Shown here piece by piece: positions 8,976-16,026 of a DNA stretch of 64,000 bases. The position numbers and the translations under genes are program-made. The notes below the pieces were generated by a model. That model searched no databases, was not told the DNA's origin, and saw only the letters and a list, made by a program, of their open reading frames with translations. Location: positions 496,001-560,000 of the forward strand of contig NZ_CP093443.1 of NCBI RefSeq assembly GCF_026168515.1, in the 5' to 3' direction. Each line of letters begins with the position of its first letter. The stretch's first letter is position 1. This DNA is from Brevibacterium spongiae (lineage in GTDB: Bacteria > Actinomycetota > Actinomycetes > Actinomycetales > Brevibacteriaceae).

Positions 8976-10589
8976 ATGTCTTACATCAAGATCAACGCGC
9001 CGCTCGAAACCGGCTTCGGCACCGTCCTCTCGGAGTCCGCACTGACCTTTATCGCCGTACTCCACGACGAGTTCGCCGGCACCATCTCCGACCTGCTGCG
9101 CACTCGCCGCAACCGTCAGGCCGAGATGAACGGCGGGACCCTCCCGCGGTTCAAGCCCGAGACCGCCCGCATCCGCGCCGACCGGTCCTGGACCGTTGCC
9201 GGCTCGGAAGGAGCCCCCGGCTTGGAAGACCGTCGTGTCGAGCTCACCGGTCCGGTCACCGAGACCGAGGTCGTCGCCGCGCTGAACTCGCAGGCCAAGG
9301 TGTGGCTCGCCGATCTCGAAGACGCCACGAGCCCGACCTGGGCCAACATCATCGGCGGACAGGTCAACCTCTACCGCGCCATCCGCGGTCAGCTGCCCGG
9401 AGTGAACAACGACAACCAGCCGACCATCGGACTGCGTCCCCGCGGTTGGCACCTGCCGGAGAAGCATCTGCTCTACGTGGATGACAACGGCACCGAGTTC
9501 GCCGCTTCCGGTGCACTGGTCGACTTCGGTCTGTACTTCTTCCACAACGCCCGCTACCTCATCGACAGCGGCTCCGGCCCGTACTTCTACCTGCCGAAGC
9601 TCGAGTCCTCGCAGGAGGCTCGCCTGTGGAACAAGATCTTCATCCGTGCGCAGAACATGCTCGGCATCGAGCAGGGCACCATCCGCGCCACCGCGCACAT
9701 CGAGACGATCACCGCGGTGTTCCAGATGGAAGAGATCCTCTTCGAACTGCGTGAGCACTGCGCCGGCCTCGAAGCCGCCGGTTGGGACTACCTGTTCTCC
9801 GTGGTGAAGAACCTTCGCAACACCACCGACTACGTGCTGCCCGACCGGGAGCGCCTGACGATGGATCTGCCGCTGATGAAGGCCTTCACCGATCGCCTGG
9901 TCGCGACCTGCCACCGTCGCGGAGCACACGCCATCGGCACCATGTCGAACCTCATGTCCGACCACCCGGACCAGGAGTTCGTGGCCGCCGAGTTCGAGCG
10001 GATGCGTGAGGACAAGGCACGCGAGGCCTGGCAGGGCTTCGACGGCACCTGGGTCGCCGACCCGGCTCTCGTGCCGGCTGCCCTGGCCGTCTTCGACGCC
10101 GCACTCGGCTCGAAGCCGCACCAGCTGGAGAACATGCGTCCCGACGTGCAGGTGACCAGTGAGAACATCCTCGACACCACCGGTCTCGAGCCGATCGTCA
10201 CCGAGGAGGGCGTGCGGGTGAACATCCGTGTGGCCATCGGGTACATGAACGAATGGCTCGGCGGCAACGGCCACGTGGCACTGGAGAACCAGCTCGAGGA
10301 TGTGTCGACCGCGGAGATCTGCCGCTCGCAGATCTGGCAGTGGATCCACCACGAGGTGACCCTCGACAACGGCCAGCAGCTGACTCGCCGACTGGCCGAG
10401 CGCTACCTCGGTGAGGAGCTGGCAGCGATGGAGAGCCGTCCCGACGACCACCTCGACGAGGCTGTGGAGATCTTCCGCACCACGGCCCTGGACGAGCCCT
10501 TCGCCGAGTTCCTCACGATGCCGGCCTACACCGACCACCTGGTCGACCGAGTCTCGAAGAAGGCCGCAGCCGAAGCCTCAGTCGCCTAA
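8976..10589 (+). CDS. aceB: Malate synthase A
   Basis: Condenses glyoxylate with acetyl-CoA to malate, completing the glyoxylate shunt with AceA. The protein has 537 residues, the size of the A isoform. Recognisable segments are KVWLADLEDATSPTW, the family signature GLRPRGWHLPEKH near residue 155, RATAHIETITAVFQMEEIL, AHAIGTMSNLM and GYMNEWLGGNGHVALENQ. I chose ATG 8976 because it has a good ribosome site (GAGGAG) and begins directly with family sequence; the longer open frame upstream covers the hairpin and 14-mer copy. A hairpin behind the stop is now split by an IS3 element. Confidence 0.97.
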   Translation: MSYIKINAPLETGFGTVLSESALTFIAVLHDEFAGTISDLLRTRRNRQAEMNGGTLPRFKPETARIRADRSWTVAGSEGAPGLEDRRVELTGPVTETEVVAALNSQAKVWLADLEDATSPTWANIIGGQVNLYRAIRGQLPGVNNDNQPTIGLRPRGWHLPEKHLLYVDDNGTEFAASGALVDFGLYFFHNARYLIDSGSGPYFYLPKLESSQEARLWNKIFIRAQNMLGIEQGTIRATAHIETITAVFQMEEILFELREHCAGLEAAGWDYLFSVVKNLRNTTDYVLPDRERLTMDLPLMKAFTDRLVATCHRRGAHAIGTMSNLMSDHPDQEFVAAEFERMREDKAREAWQGFDGTWVADPALVPAALAVFDAALGSKPHQLENMRPDVQVTSENILDTTGLEPIVTEEGVRVNIRVAIGYMNEWLGGNGHVALENQLEDVSTAEICRSQIWQWIHHEVTLDNGQQLTRRLAERYLGEELAAMESRPDDHLDEAVEIFRTTALDEPFAEFLTMPAYTDHLVDRVSKKAAAEASVA

Positions 10590-10608
10590 CTCCCTACAAC
10601 TGCTACCC

Positions 10609-10632
10609 GACGGCGCCCCAGCAACCTCTCGC
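10609..10632 (+). terminator. Left half of the aceB 3' hairpin, split by the IS3 element
   Basis: The arm GACGGCGCCCCAGCAACCT (10609-10627) is the exact complement of AGGTTGCTGGGGCGCCGTC at 12173-12191. In the uninterrupted sequence they would form a 19-bp perfect stem with the 6-nt loop CTCGCC, 20 bp behind the aceB stop, consistent with a terminator. The arm is related to the 64-bp palindrome at 15435-15498. Confidence 0.85.
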
Positions 10633-10692
10633 TGGAGTGGTCCCCGAAAGTTGGACTGTGATCAACACAAGACAACTTGAAGGGACCACTCC

Positions 10693-11259
10693 ATGCGTAA
10701 GGACTGTCTGATCACAGACGAACAAGCCAGGGCCGCGATCGACCTCTTCGACAAAGGGCACGGCTATGCCGCGACAGCCACGAAGCTCGACGTGCATAAA
10801 CCCACGCTCAAACTCCTCCACGACCGGTGGCTGGTGCGTGGAACAATATCGGTCATGGAACCGCACCAGCCCCGCCGCATACCGGCAGAGACGAAGATCG
10901 CGACTGCGAAACGGTACCTCGACGGCGAACACAAAGTCGTCCTGGCTCAAGAGCTCGGTTTGGCGTCCTCGCGTACCGTGGTTGATTGGGCGAAGAAATA
11001 CCGGGACAAGGGCGAAGACGCGTTCGTGACACCGCCGCCGGCCAAAGGCAAGACAGCACGAATACGAGCCCTCGACAACGGTCAGGACCCCGATGCTGAT
11101 CCGGCACCGTCGAAGCCAGACCTGATGGCGAAGAAGACGCATGTCGAGGACATCAGCCTGGCCGAGTATCGGCAGCTGCAAGACCGGCTGCTGCGGGCTG
11201 AAGCGGAGAACGCTTACTTGAAAAAACTGCGGGCCTTGAGGCAAAAAGGGCAGCTGTGA
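10693..11259 (+). CDS. IS3-family transposase OrfA (DNA-binding subunit)
   Basis: A 188-residue IS3-type OrfA with two helix-turn-helix-like segments (about residues 10-45 and 62-100, the second around ELGLASSRTVVDWAKKY). A C-terminal coiled coil or leucine zipper follows (EYRQLQDRLLRAEAENAYLKKL). It binds the element ends and, by -1 frameshifting, forms the OrfAB transposase. A run of six A's at 11221-11226, in the context TTGAAAAAACTG, is a plausible slippery site, because the OrfB frame is open from there onward. Confidence 0.9.
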   Translation: MRKDCLITDEQARAAIDLFDKGHGYAATATKLDVHKPTLKLLHDRWLVRGTISVMEPHQPRRIPAETKIATAKRYLDGEHKVVLAQELGLASSRTVVDWAKKYRDKGEDAFVTPPPAKGKTARIRALDNGQDPDADPAPSKPDLMAKKTHVEDISLAEYRQLQDRLLRAEAENAYLKKLRALRQKGQL

Positions 11260-12134
11260 AAGCACGCATTGTTGCCAGTCTCAAGGCAGACTATCCACTG
11301 CCATTGCTGCTGCAGGTCGCGGGTTTGGCCCGGTCGACGTTCTTCTACCACCAGAAACGATTCGACGTGAGACCCGACCCATACGCGCAGGTGAGAACCC
11401 TCATCGAGGACATCTTCGAGAAGAGTCACAAACGCTACGGGCACCGCAAGATCTGGGCTGTCTTGGTCAAACAGGGCATCACGATCGCGAAGAAGACCGT
11501 ACTGCGATTAATGCGTGACATGGGTCTGCAGACCGAGGTGCGGAAGAAGAAATTCGACTCCCATCGCGGCACGGTCGGAGCCGTTGCTGACAACGTACTC
11601 AATCGGGAGTTCACCGCTGATGAACCGAACGAGAAATGGGTTTCCGACGTCACGGAATTCGCTGTTGAAGACAAGAAACTGTATCTGTCACCAGTGATCG
11701 ATCTGTTCGATGCCGGTGTGGTGTCGTACTCGATGTCGACGTCACCGAACACGGCATTGACGAACGAGTCGCTGATGCGAGCCTGTCAGGGACTGCGTCC
11801 CGGGCAGACACCGCTGGTGCACACGGACCAGGGGTTTCAGTACCAGCACGTGTCCTGGGCGTCGATTCTAGCTAAGCATGGTGCTACACCGTCGATGTCG
11901 CGGAAGGGAAACTGCTGGGATAACGCGATGGCGGAGAACTTCTTCGGGCAGTTGAAGTCCGAGATGTTCTATCTGCAGAAGTTCGACACGGTCGAGGACC
12001 TCAAAGCCGCGATCAATGAGTACATTCATTGGTATAACTACGAAAGGATCTCGACACGACTTGGCGATCTTGCCCCGATGGAATATCGGAACAAGACCGC
12101 CAAGGATGGTGAGCCTATTTACGAACTATGCTGA
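11256..12134 (+). CDS. IS3-family transposase OrfB (DDE integrase core)
   Basis: A 292-residue integrase-fold subunit that performs strand transfer. The N-terminal HTH_21-like part is followed by a DDE core: Asp in KWVSDVTEF, Asp in LVHTDQGFQYQ, Glu in NAMAENFFGQLK. The annotated GTG start at 11256 overlaps the OrfA stop, but family practice suggests it is made mostly as an OrfAB fusion by -1 frameshift. All catalytic residues are present, so the element looks competent. Confidence 0.92.
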   Translation: MKARIVASLKADYPLPLLLQVAGLARSTFFYHQKRFDVRPDPYAQVRTLIEDIFEKSHKRYGHRKIWAVLVKQGITIAKKTVLRLMRDMGLQTEVRKKKFDSHRGTVGAVADNVLNREFTADEPNEKWVSDVTEFAVEDKKLYLSPVIDLFDAGVVSYSMSTSPNTALTNESLMRACQGLRPGQTPLVHTDQGFQYQHVSWASILAKHGATPSMSRKGNCWDNAMAENFFGQLKSEMFYLQKFDTVEDLKAAINEYIHWYNYERISTRLGDLAPMEYRNKTAKDGEPIYELC

Positions 12135-12172
12135 CCTCACAGCAGTCCAACTTTTGGGGACCAGTCCACGCC

Positions 12173-12191
12173 AGGTTGCTGGGGCGCCGTC
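12173..12191 (+). repeat. Right arm of the split aceB 3' hairpin
   Basis: AGGTTGCTGGGGCGCCGTC pairs with 10609-10627. In the related palindrome at 15435-15498 the stem continues with AGGTAGC, but here the sequence turns into ACGATCC directly after the arm. That is about where the right-hand neighbour, the IS110 element, may begin. Confidence 0.75.
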
Positions 12192-13474
12192 ACGATCCTT
12201 CTATGCTTGTCAAGCGGCCTCGCACCTCACGCTCGTCGCCTCGAGAAGCCGATACACATTCCGGGCCACATACCGCTTGATGCACCGAATCGTCTCCTTC
12301 TTCGACTTCCCTTCCCCGAGCCGTTTAGCCATGTACGCCCGCGTCCTCTCATCGAAGGAAAGCTTAGTGATGGCCACCATGTACAACGCGGAATTCAACT
12401 GACGATCTCCACTGCGGTTAAGCCGGAATCTCACCACGTTGCCCGACGATGCCGGGATCGGATTCGTCCCCGCCAACTTCGCGAACGCAGCCTCGGAATG
12501 CACCCGCCCGGGATGCGACCATGCCAGGTAGAACACGGCCGCGGTGATCGCACCGATGCCGGGTTGTTCCAGCAGCACAGCCGCCGGGCTGTCTTTGACC
12601 AAGGCCAGGATCCGGGTGGCGTAGTCCTTGATATCGGCATCGAGTTCGATCACGCGTTTGGCTAACCGGATCGCTTCCCGGCGCGCTTCTACCCGTGCCA
12701 CAGGCTCGTTGCGAGCCCGCCACTTCGCGACCGTGCGGATCTTGGCCACAGACAGTTTCCGGCGCGCATCAATCCCGAGGTCATTGGCCCGCAACAGGCC
12801 GGTCAGCGCATTGATCGTCCGGGTTTTCTCCTGGGTCATGGACTGGCGGGCCTTGACCAGGATCCGCAGTCCCTGGCGCGGACCATCGGCCTGCCGGGGA
12901 CAACGCAGTCGCGACTCGTCCATTGATAGGACGGTGTGAGCGACCCTGTAAGCATCGATGCGGTCGTCCTTGCCGGTGGCATGGCGGTCGCGGGCACTCA
13001 TGCTGGCGGCCTCGGCGACCGTGTAGCCTGTTTCGGCGACGGTCTCGGCCAGGATCGCTCCGTAGGTGCCGATGCCCTCGATGACCCACAGGGTGTCCTG
13101 GTCCCCGCCGGTACGGCGACCGACCCAGTCCAAGGCCCTGGCCAGGCCGGCCTTGCTGGTGGGGAATTCGCGGGTATCGACTTGCTCACCGGTGTTGGTG
13201 AGCACGGCGTAGACGTGGTTCTTCGCGTGGGTGTCGACGCCGACGACAAACGCGTACAAATGCGAGATGATAGACATGACGGTTCGTGATTCTCCCGTGT
13301 CAGAGCGGATGTGGTCCGACCGTCGAACGGTCGGCTCCGGTCCGGGAGATAGTCACGTCGAAACACTACTGTGATGAGTCACGTTCGTTTGAGAACGGAC
13401 AACCTTCTGATCAAGTTATCGATGTGGGCCGAGCCGGTGCCGACCGCCCACCAATCACCAGACAGATCGTGACG
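12188..13474 (-). mobile_element. IS110-family insertion sequence (ends tentative)
   Basis: Identified by its recombinase gene. IS110 elements usually lack true terminal repeats and target duplications, so the ends are uncertain. A 10-bp inverted pair, CGTCACGATC at 12188-12197 and GATCGTGACG at 13465-13474, encloses the gene and about 200 bp of upstream sequence and may mark the ends. On the 3' side only about 20 bp separate the recombinase stop from the hairpin arm. Confidence 0.55.
12210..13277 (-). CDS. IS110-family transposase/recombinase (DEDD and serine type)
   Basis: A 355-residue recombinase expected to work with a bridge RNA. The N-terminal RuvC-like DEDD domain is visible as VVGVDTHAKNH, LWVIEGIGTYG and GKDDRIDAYRVA. 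The C-terminal Tnp domain contains LLEQPGIGAITAAVFYLAW and the serine segment NPIPASSGNVVRFR. Length and order are normal and no stop interrupts it. The start ATG at 13277 follows a roughly 200-bp non-coding stretch suited to a guide RNA. Confidence 0.93.
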   Translation of the reverse strand: MSIISHLYAFVVGVDTHAKNHVYAVLTNTGEQVDTREFPTSKAGLARALDWVGRRTGGDQDTLWVIEGIGTYGAILAETVAETGYTVAEAASMSARDRHATGKDDRIDAYRVAHTVLSMDESRLRCPRQADGPRQGLRILVKARQSMTQEKTRTINALTGLLRANDLGIDARRKLSVAKIRTVAKWRARNEPVARVEARREAIRLAKRVIELDADIKDYATRILALVKDSPAAVLLEQPGIGAITAAVFYLAWSHPGRVHSEAAFAKLAGTNPIPASSGNVVRFRLNRSGDRQLNSALYMVAITKLSFDERTRAYMAKRLGEGKSKKETIRCIKRYVARNVYRLLEATSVRCEAA

Positions 13475-13475
13475 A
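13278..13475 (-). ncRNA. Candidate IS110 bridge RNA region
   Basis: No gene was found in this stretch, which lies directly upstream of the recombinase start inside the element. In IS110-group elements the recombinase is guided by a structured RNA encoded in this position. The segment contains stems such as GACCGTCGAACGGTC (13318-13332) and a CTCCCG...CGGGAG pairing across it. The RNA boundaries and its target- and donor-binding loops cannot be fixed from one copy. The remaining bases up to 13604 hold no recognisable gene. Confidence 0.45.
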
Positions 13476-13604
13476 AGACATCGTCTGAGTCAGTAGTAAT
13501 TTGAGTCATGATGATTGAGGGGACGGTCAGTTCCTACTCTGCCAGCTAGTCCCAGACCAGCCACTACCCATACTCACAGTAGTTCTGGGGGAGAGTGCGG
13601 TCGA

Positions 13605-14210
13605 TCAGGACCAGTCCTCCATGCCCTCGGGAGGCCAGGGCTGACCATCGGCCTCGGCGTTGAGCTGATAGGCGATCGCGCCGTCGATGGATTCGCGGAT
13701 GATGTCGGCATGGCCGGCGTGCCGGGCCACCTCGGTGTTGAGATGCAAGAGAATCCAGCGCACGGACATGACGAAGTCCTGCGGCATCCACGGATTCGGC
13801 GGGGTCGCACTCACCGCCCCGAGGTCGACGCTGTTGTCGACGACGGTCTGTCGGACCTCATCGATGCCGGCGATGACGCGCTCGAAGATCTCCACCACCT
13901 CGGCGATGTCGAGATCCGGAACAGCGGAACTGTCGAACATTCCCTCGAGGCCGATCTCGGCATTGATCGCAGGAAACTCCTCGAAGGGGACCACGCGCTC
14001 GGGGTTCTCGACCTGCTTGAGCCAGCCGTTGACGACCTGTGCGACGTGGGCGATGAGGCCCTTGATGTTCGCAGAACTGGCTGTCGGAGTGCTGGTGGCC
14101 TGCTCATCGCTGAGGCCGCGGGCGGTGAGCTTGAGCTGAGTGCACTGCTGGGTGAGGAACGTGAAGGCTGTGTCGGTCTCGTCGGTGGTGCTGGGTGCGA
14201 AGAAGGCCAT
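13605..14210 (-). CDS. DinB-like (DUF664-type) four-helix protein
   Basis: A 201-residue protein of the DinB/YfiT-like superfamily, possibly a metal-dependent, thiol-linked (mycothiol-type) transferase; substrate unknown. The sequence shows the family pattern: FLTQQCTQLKLTARGLSDEQA near the N-terminus, then GLIAHVAQVVNGWL with the first His, and SVRWILLHLNTEVARHAGHADIIRE with the later His residues. I chose the ATG at 14210 because the protein starts there with family sequence and an AGGAGA-type ribosome site precedes it (minus strand). It is divergent from the WYL regulator, which may control it. Confidence 0.8.
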   Translation of the reverse strand: MAFFAPSTTDETDTAFTFLTQQCTQLKLTARGLSDEQATSTPTASSANIKGLIAHVAQVVNGWLKQVENPERVVPFEEFPAINAEIGLEGMFDSSAVPDLDIAEVVEIFERVIAGIDEVRQTVVDNSVDLGAVSATPPNPWMPQDFVMSVRWILLHLNTEVARHAGHADIIRESIDGAIAYQLNAEADGQPWPPEGMEDWS

Positions 14211-14357
14211 GATCTCTCCTGATTGTCCTTGCCCGAGCCGGTGTTCCGGTTCGTGTCTTCGAGTATTGAGGACTATGAGGACATATAGTGTCCGCATCAG
14301 ACGGTGTGATCGAAGAAGTTCGGACATCGGACCGACAGTGCACCGAAGGGAGCCCAC

Positions 14358-15434
14358 ATGAGGTCAGAGACGAGGCTGCTGTCCCTGCTGGGGATGTTCG
14401 CGTCAGGCCGGACGTATTCGGCGCCGGAGCTCGCTGCCCATTTCGAATGCACACCCCGCACGATCAGGCGCGATATCGCCCAGCTGCGCGAACTCGGCTA
14501 CGTCATCGGATCCGTGCCGGGCCTCGCCGGCGGATACCGCGCCGAGTCGCGGACCGTGCTGCCGCCGCTGCAGCTGGAGGCGGGGGAGGCATTGGCCACC
14601 GCGGTCGGCCTTGCTCTGCTGCGCGGGGCAGGGCTGGACACCGAGCACGCGGATTCGGCGACGACCAAGCTGCGGTCGATGCTGCCTGCCGCGATGCGCG
14701 CAGCCGTCGCGGACATCTCGGCCGCAGTGTCCGTGTCCGAAGGCAATGTCCCCGGCGTCGACATCGGTGCGGTCATTTCGCTCGCCTCGGCGATCAGCGC
14801 CTCGACGATCGCGACGTTCGACTACCAGAAGCTGCGACGCACCGATCCCACCCCGTCCGGGAGTTCCACGGCCGGAACCTCGGCTGTGTCCTCAACCGGA
14901 ACCACCGCCGGAATCGTCGTCGGAACCACTGCCAGAATCGCCAGGTCTGCCAGCAGCGCATCCCACTCGGCCGCGACCGCCCGCCGCGTGGAACCGATCC
15001 GGCTCGTCGTCCTCGGCGCCCACTGGTACCTCTTCGCCTTCGACCTCGACCGCCACGACCACCGGGTATTCCGCCTTGACCGGATGAGCGAGGTCCACTC
15101 GACGACCCTGACCTTCGCCCCGCGTCCCCACCCCGACGCCGAGGCGGCCGTGAGCGCCGCCGTCACCACCACCGCCTACCCGCACACCGTGGAGCTGCGC
15201 GTGGCCGCCTCGGCGAAGGAAGCGAAGGAATGGTTCCCCACCCGCACCGCCACCATCACCGAGGCGGGCGGAAGCGTGCGCGTCACCTTCGGATTCGAGG
15301 ACCTCAGGTGGGTCGCAGCCACCTTGGCCGGCATTCCCGCCCCCATCGAGATCCTCCACCCGCCCGAGCTCGTCGATTCCCTGCAGGATCTCGCCGCGGG
15401 AGTGCAGGCGATCGTCGACGCCTCAGCGATCTGA
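14358..15434 (+). CDS. WYL-domain transcriptional regulator with N-terminal HTH
   Basis: A 358-residue regulator. Residues about 1-60 form a DeoR/HTH_11-type winged helix (SETRLLSLLGMFASGRTYSA, CTPRTIRRDIAQLRELGYVI). The WYL ligand-binding core follows (RRVEPIRLVVLGAHWYLFAFD, VFRLDRMSEVH). The C-terminal extension contains WVAATLAGIPAPIEILHPPEL. Between the first WYL strand and its continuation (about residues 160-210) lies a Ser/Thr/Ala-rich insert not usual for the family. The ribosome site GAAGGGAG precedes the ATG. It is divergent from the DinB-like gene, its likely target. The stop codon abuts a 64-bp perfect palindrome. Confidence 0.88.
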   Translation: MRSETRLLSLLGMFASGRTYSAPELAAHFECTPRTIRRDIAQLRELGYVIGSVPGLAGGYRAESRTVLPPLQLEAGEALATAVGLALLRGAGLDTEHADSATTKLRSMLPAAMRAAVADISAAVSVSEGNVPGVDIGAVISLASAISASTIATFDYQKLRRTDPTPSGSSTAGTSAVSSTGTTAGIVVGTTARIARSASSASHSAATARRVEPIRLVVLGAHWYLFAFDLDRHDHRVFRLDRMSEVHSTTLTFAPRPHPDAEAAVSAAVTTTAYPHTVELRVAASAKEAKEWFPTRTATITEAGGSVRVTFGFEDLRWVAATLAGIPAPIEILHPPELVDSLQDLAAGVQAIVDASAI

Positions 15435-15498
15435 TTTGCTACCTGACGGGCCCCCAGCAACGTGGCGCCACGTTGCTGGGGGCCCGTCAGGTAGCAAA
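15435..15498 (+). terminator. 64-bp perfect palindrome directly after the regulator stop
   Basis: The left half runs TTTGCTACCTGACGGGCCCC and on to CAGCAACGTGGC; the right half is its exact complement, giving a 32-bp stem with no loop bases. It begins at the base after the stop codon. It shares GCTACC-GACGG and CCCCAGCAAC with the split hairpin behind aceB. It can form a very strong RNA hairpin or a DNA cruciform; there is no typical U-run. Confidence 0.9.
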
Positions 15499-15566
15499 AG
15501 GGGTGGGTGAGTGGGGAAACCTGACCGCCAGATGATCCCAAAATGAATGAATCATCGGAGAGTCCA

Positions 15567-15572
15567 TATACT
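15567..15572 (+). promoter_or_regulatory. Candidate -10 box of a leaderless universal-stress-protein mRNA
   Basis: TATACT ends 7 bp before the ATG at 15580, the spacing expected when transcription starts at the start codon. No clear -35 hexamer and no Shine-Dalgarno site are visible. Confidence 0.4.
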
Positions 15573-15579
15573 GGTGGCC

Positions 15580-15969
15580 ATGACGATTCTCATTGGCTAC
15601 CTACCTGCTCCCGAGGGTGAGGCTGCTCTGCGCGCGGGATTCGCGGAGGCCAAACTGCGGTCGAGCACTGCCGTCGTGATCAATTCTCAGCGACGAGGTG
15701 CCAGCGGGACGCCGACCGAGATCGACGAGGACGAAATCAAACGGATCGTCGAACTCGGCAAGGAGTCCGATATCGAGGTCGAGGTGCTCCAGCCCGATCA
15801 CGAAGACGATCTGCCGGGCACCCTCAACGACCTGGCCGTCGAGTACAAGGCCCAGCTCATCGTCATCGGTCTGCGCAAGCGTTCGGCGATCGGGAAGTTC
15901 ATCCTCGGCTCCCAGGCTCAGCGCATCCTCCTCGAGGCCGAGGTCCCGGTTCTCACAGCGAAGGCCTGA
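15580..15969 (+). CDS. Universal stress protein (UspA family)
   Basis: A single-domain UspA-like protein of 129 residues, probably nucleotide binding and cytoplasmic, with a general stress role that cannot be specified. It opens with MTILIGYLPAPEGEAALRAG. It ends with the family's ATP-loop pattern VIGLRKRSAIGKFILGSQAQ followed by ILLEAEVPVLTAK. The ATG at 15580 is used because the conserved first strand starts there; the few codons upstream overlap the candidate -10 box. It converges on the large FAD/Fe-S dehydrogenase gene. Confidence 0.9.
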   Translation: MTILIGYLPAPEGEAALRAGFAEAKLRSSTAVVINSQRRGASGTPTEIDEDEIKRIVELGKESDIEVEVLQPDHEDDLPGTLNDLAVEYKAQLIVIGLRKRSAIGKFILGSQAQRILLEAEVPVLTAKA

Positions 15970-16012
15970 AAACACCTCGCCGCGAAGGCCTGAGAACACC
16001 TCGCCGAGGCGG
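15958..16012 (+). repeat. 24-bp tandem repeat across the usp stop codon, joined to a 14-mer copy
   Basis: Two adjacent 24-bp units (15958-15981 and 15982-16005), each starting GCGAAGGCCTGA and ending AACACCTCGCC, differ at one base. The first unit contains the last codons and the stop of the stress protein. The second runs into an exact CCTCGCCGAGGCGG copy at 15999-16012. The block fills the gap between two convergent genes. Confidence 0.85.
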
Positions 16013-16026
16013 CCCCAGAGCGACCG

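Larger units (their letters stand above)
10633..12168 (+). mobile_element. IS3-family (IS150-like) insertion sequence
   Basis: The element is 1536 bp. Its 26-bp terminal inverted repeats begin TGGAGTGGTCCCCGAAAGTT on the left and TGGACTGGTCCCCAAAAGTT on the right (read inward), with two mismatches in 26. A 3-bp target duplication CGC lies at 10630-10632 and 12169-12171. It encodes OrfA and OrfB in overlapping frames. It is inserted in the loop of the hairpin behind aceB. Confidence 0.92.

Noticed and set aside
8838..10538. 566-codon minus-strand open frame opposite aceB
   Set aside because: A mirror of malate synthase codons; no conserved motifs, no ribosome site.
13475..13604. Second half of the hairpin repeat beyond the IS110 element
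   Set aside because: If IS110 had split the stem, GGGTAGC should appear here; only a poor resemblance (GTCAGTAGTAA near 13498) was found.
14211..14357. Longer start of the DinB-like gene
   Set aside because: The added residues run through the divergent promoter region and are not family-like; a ribosome site supports 14210.
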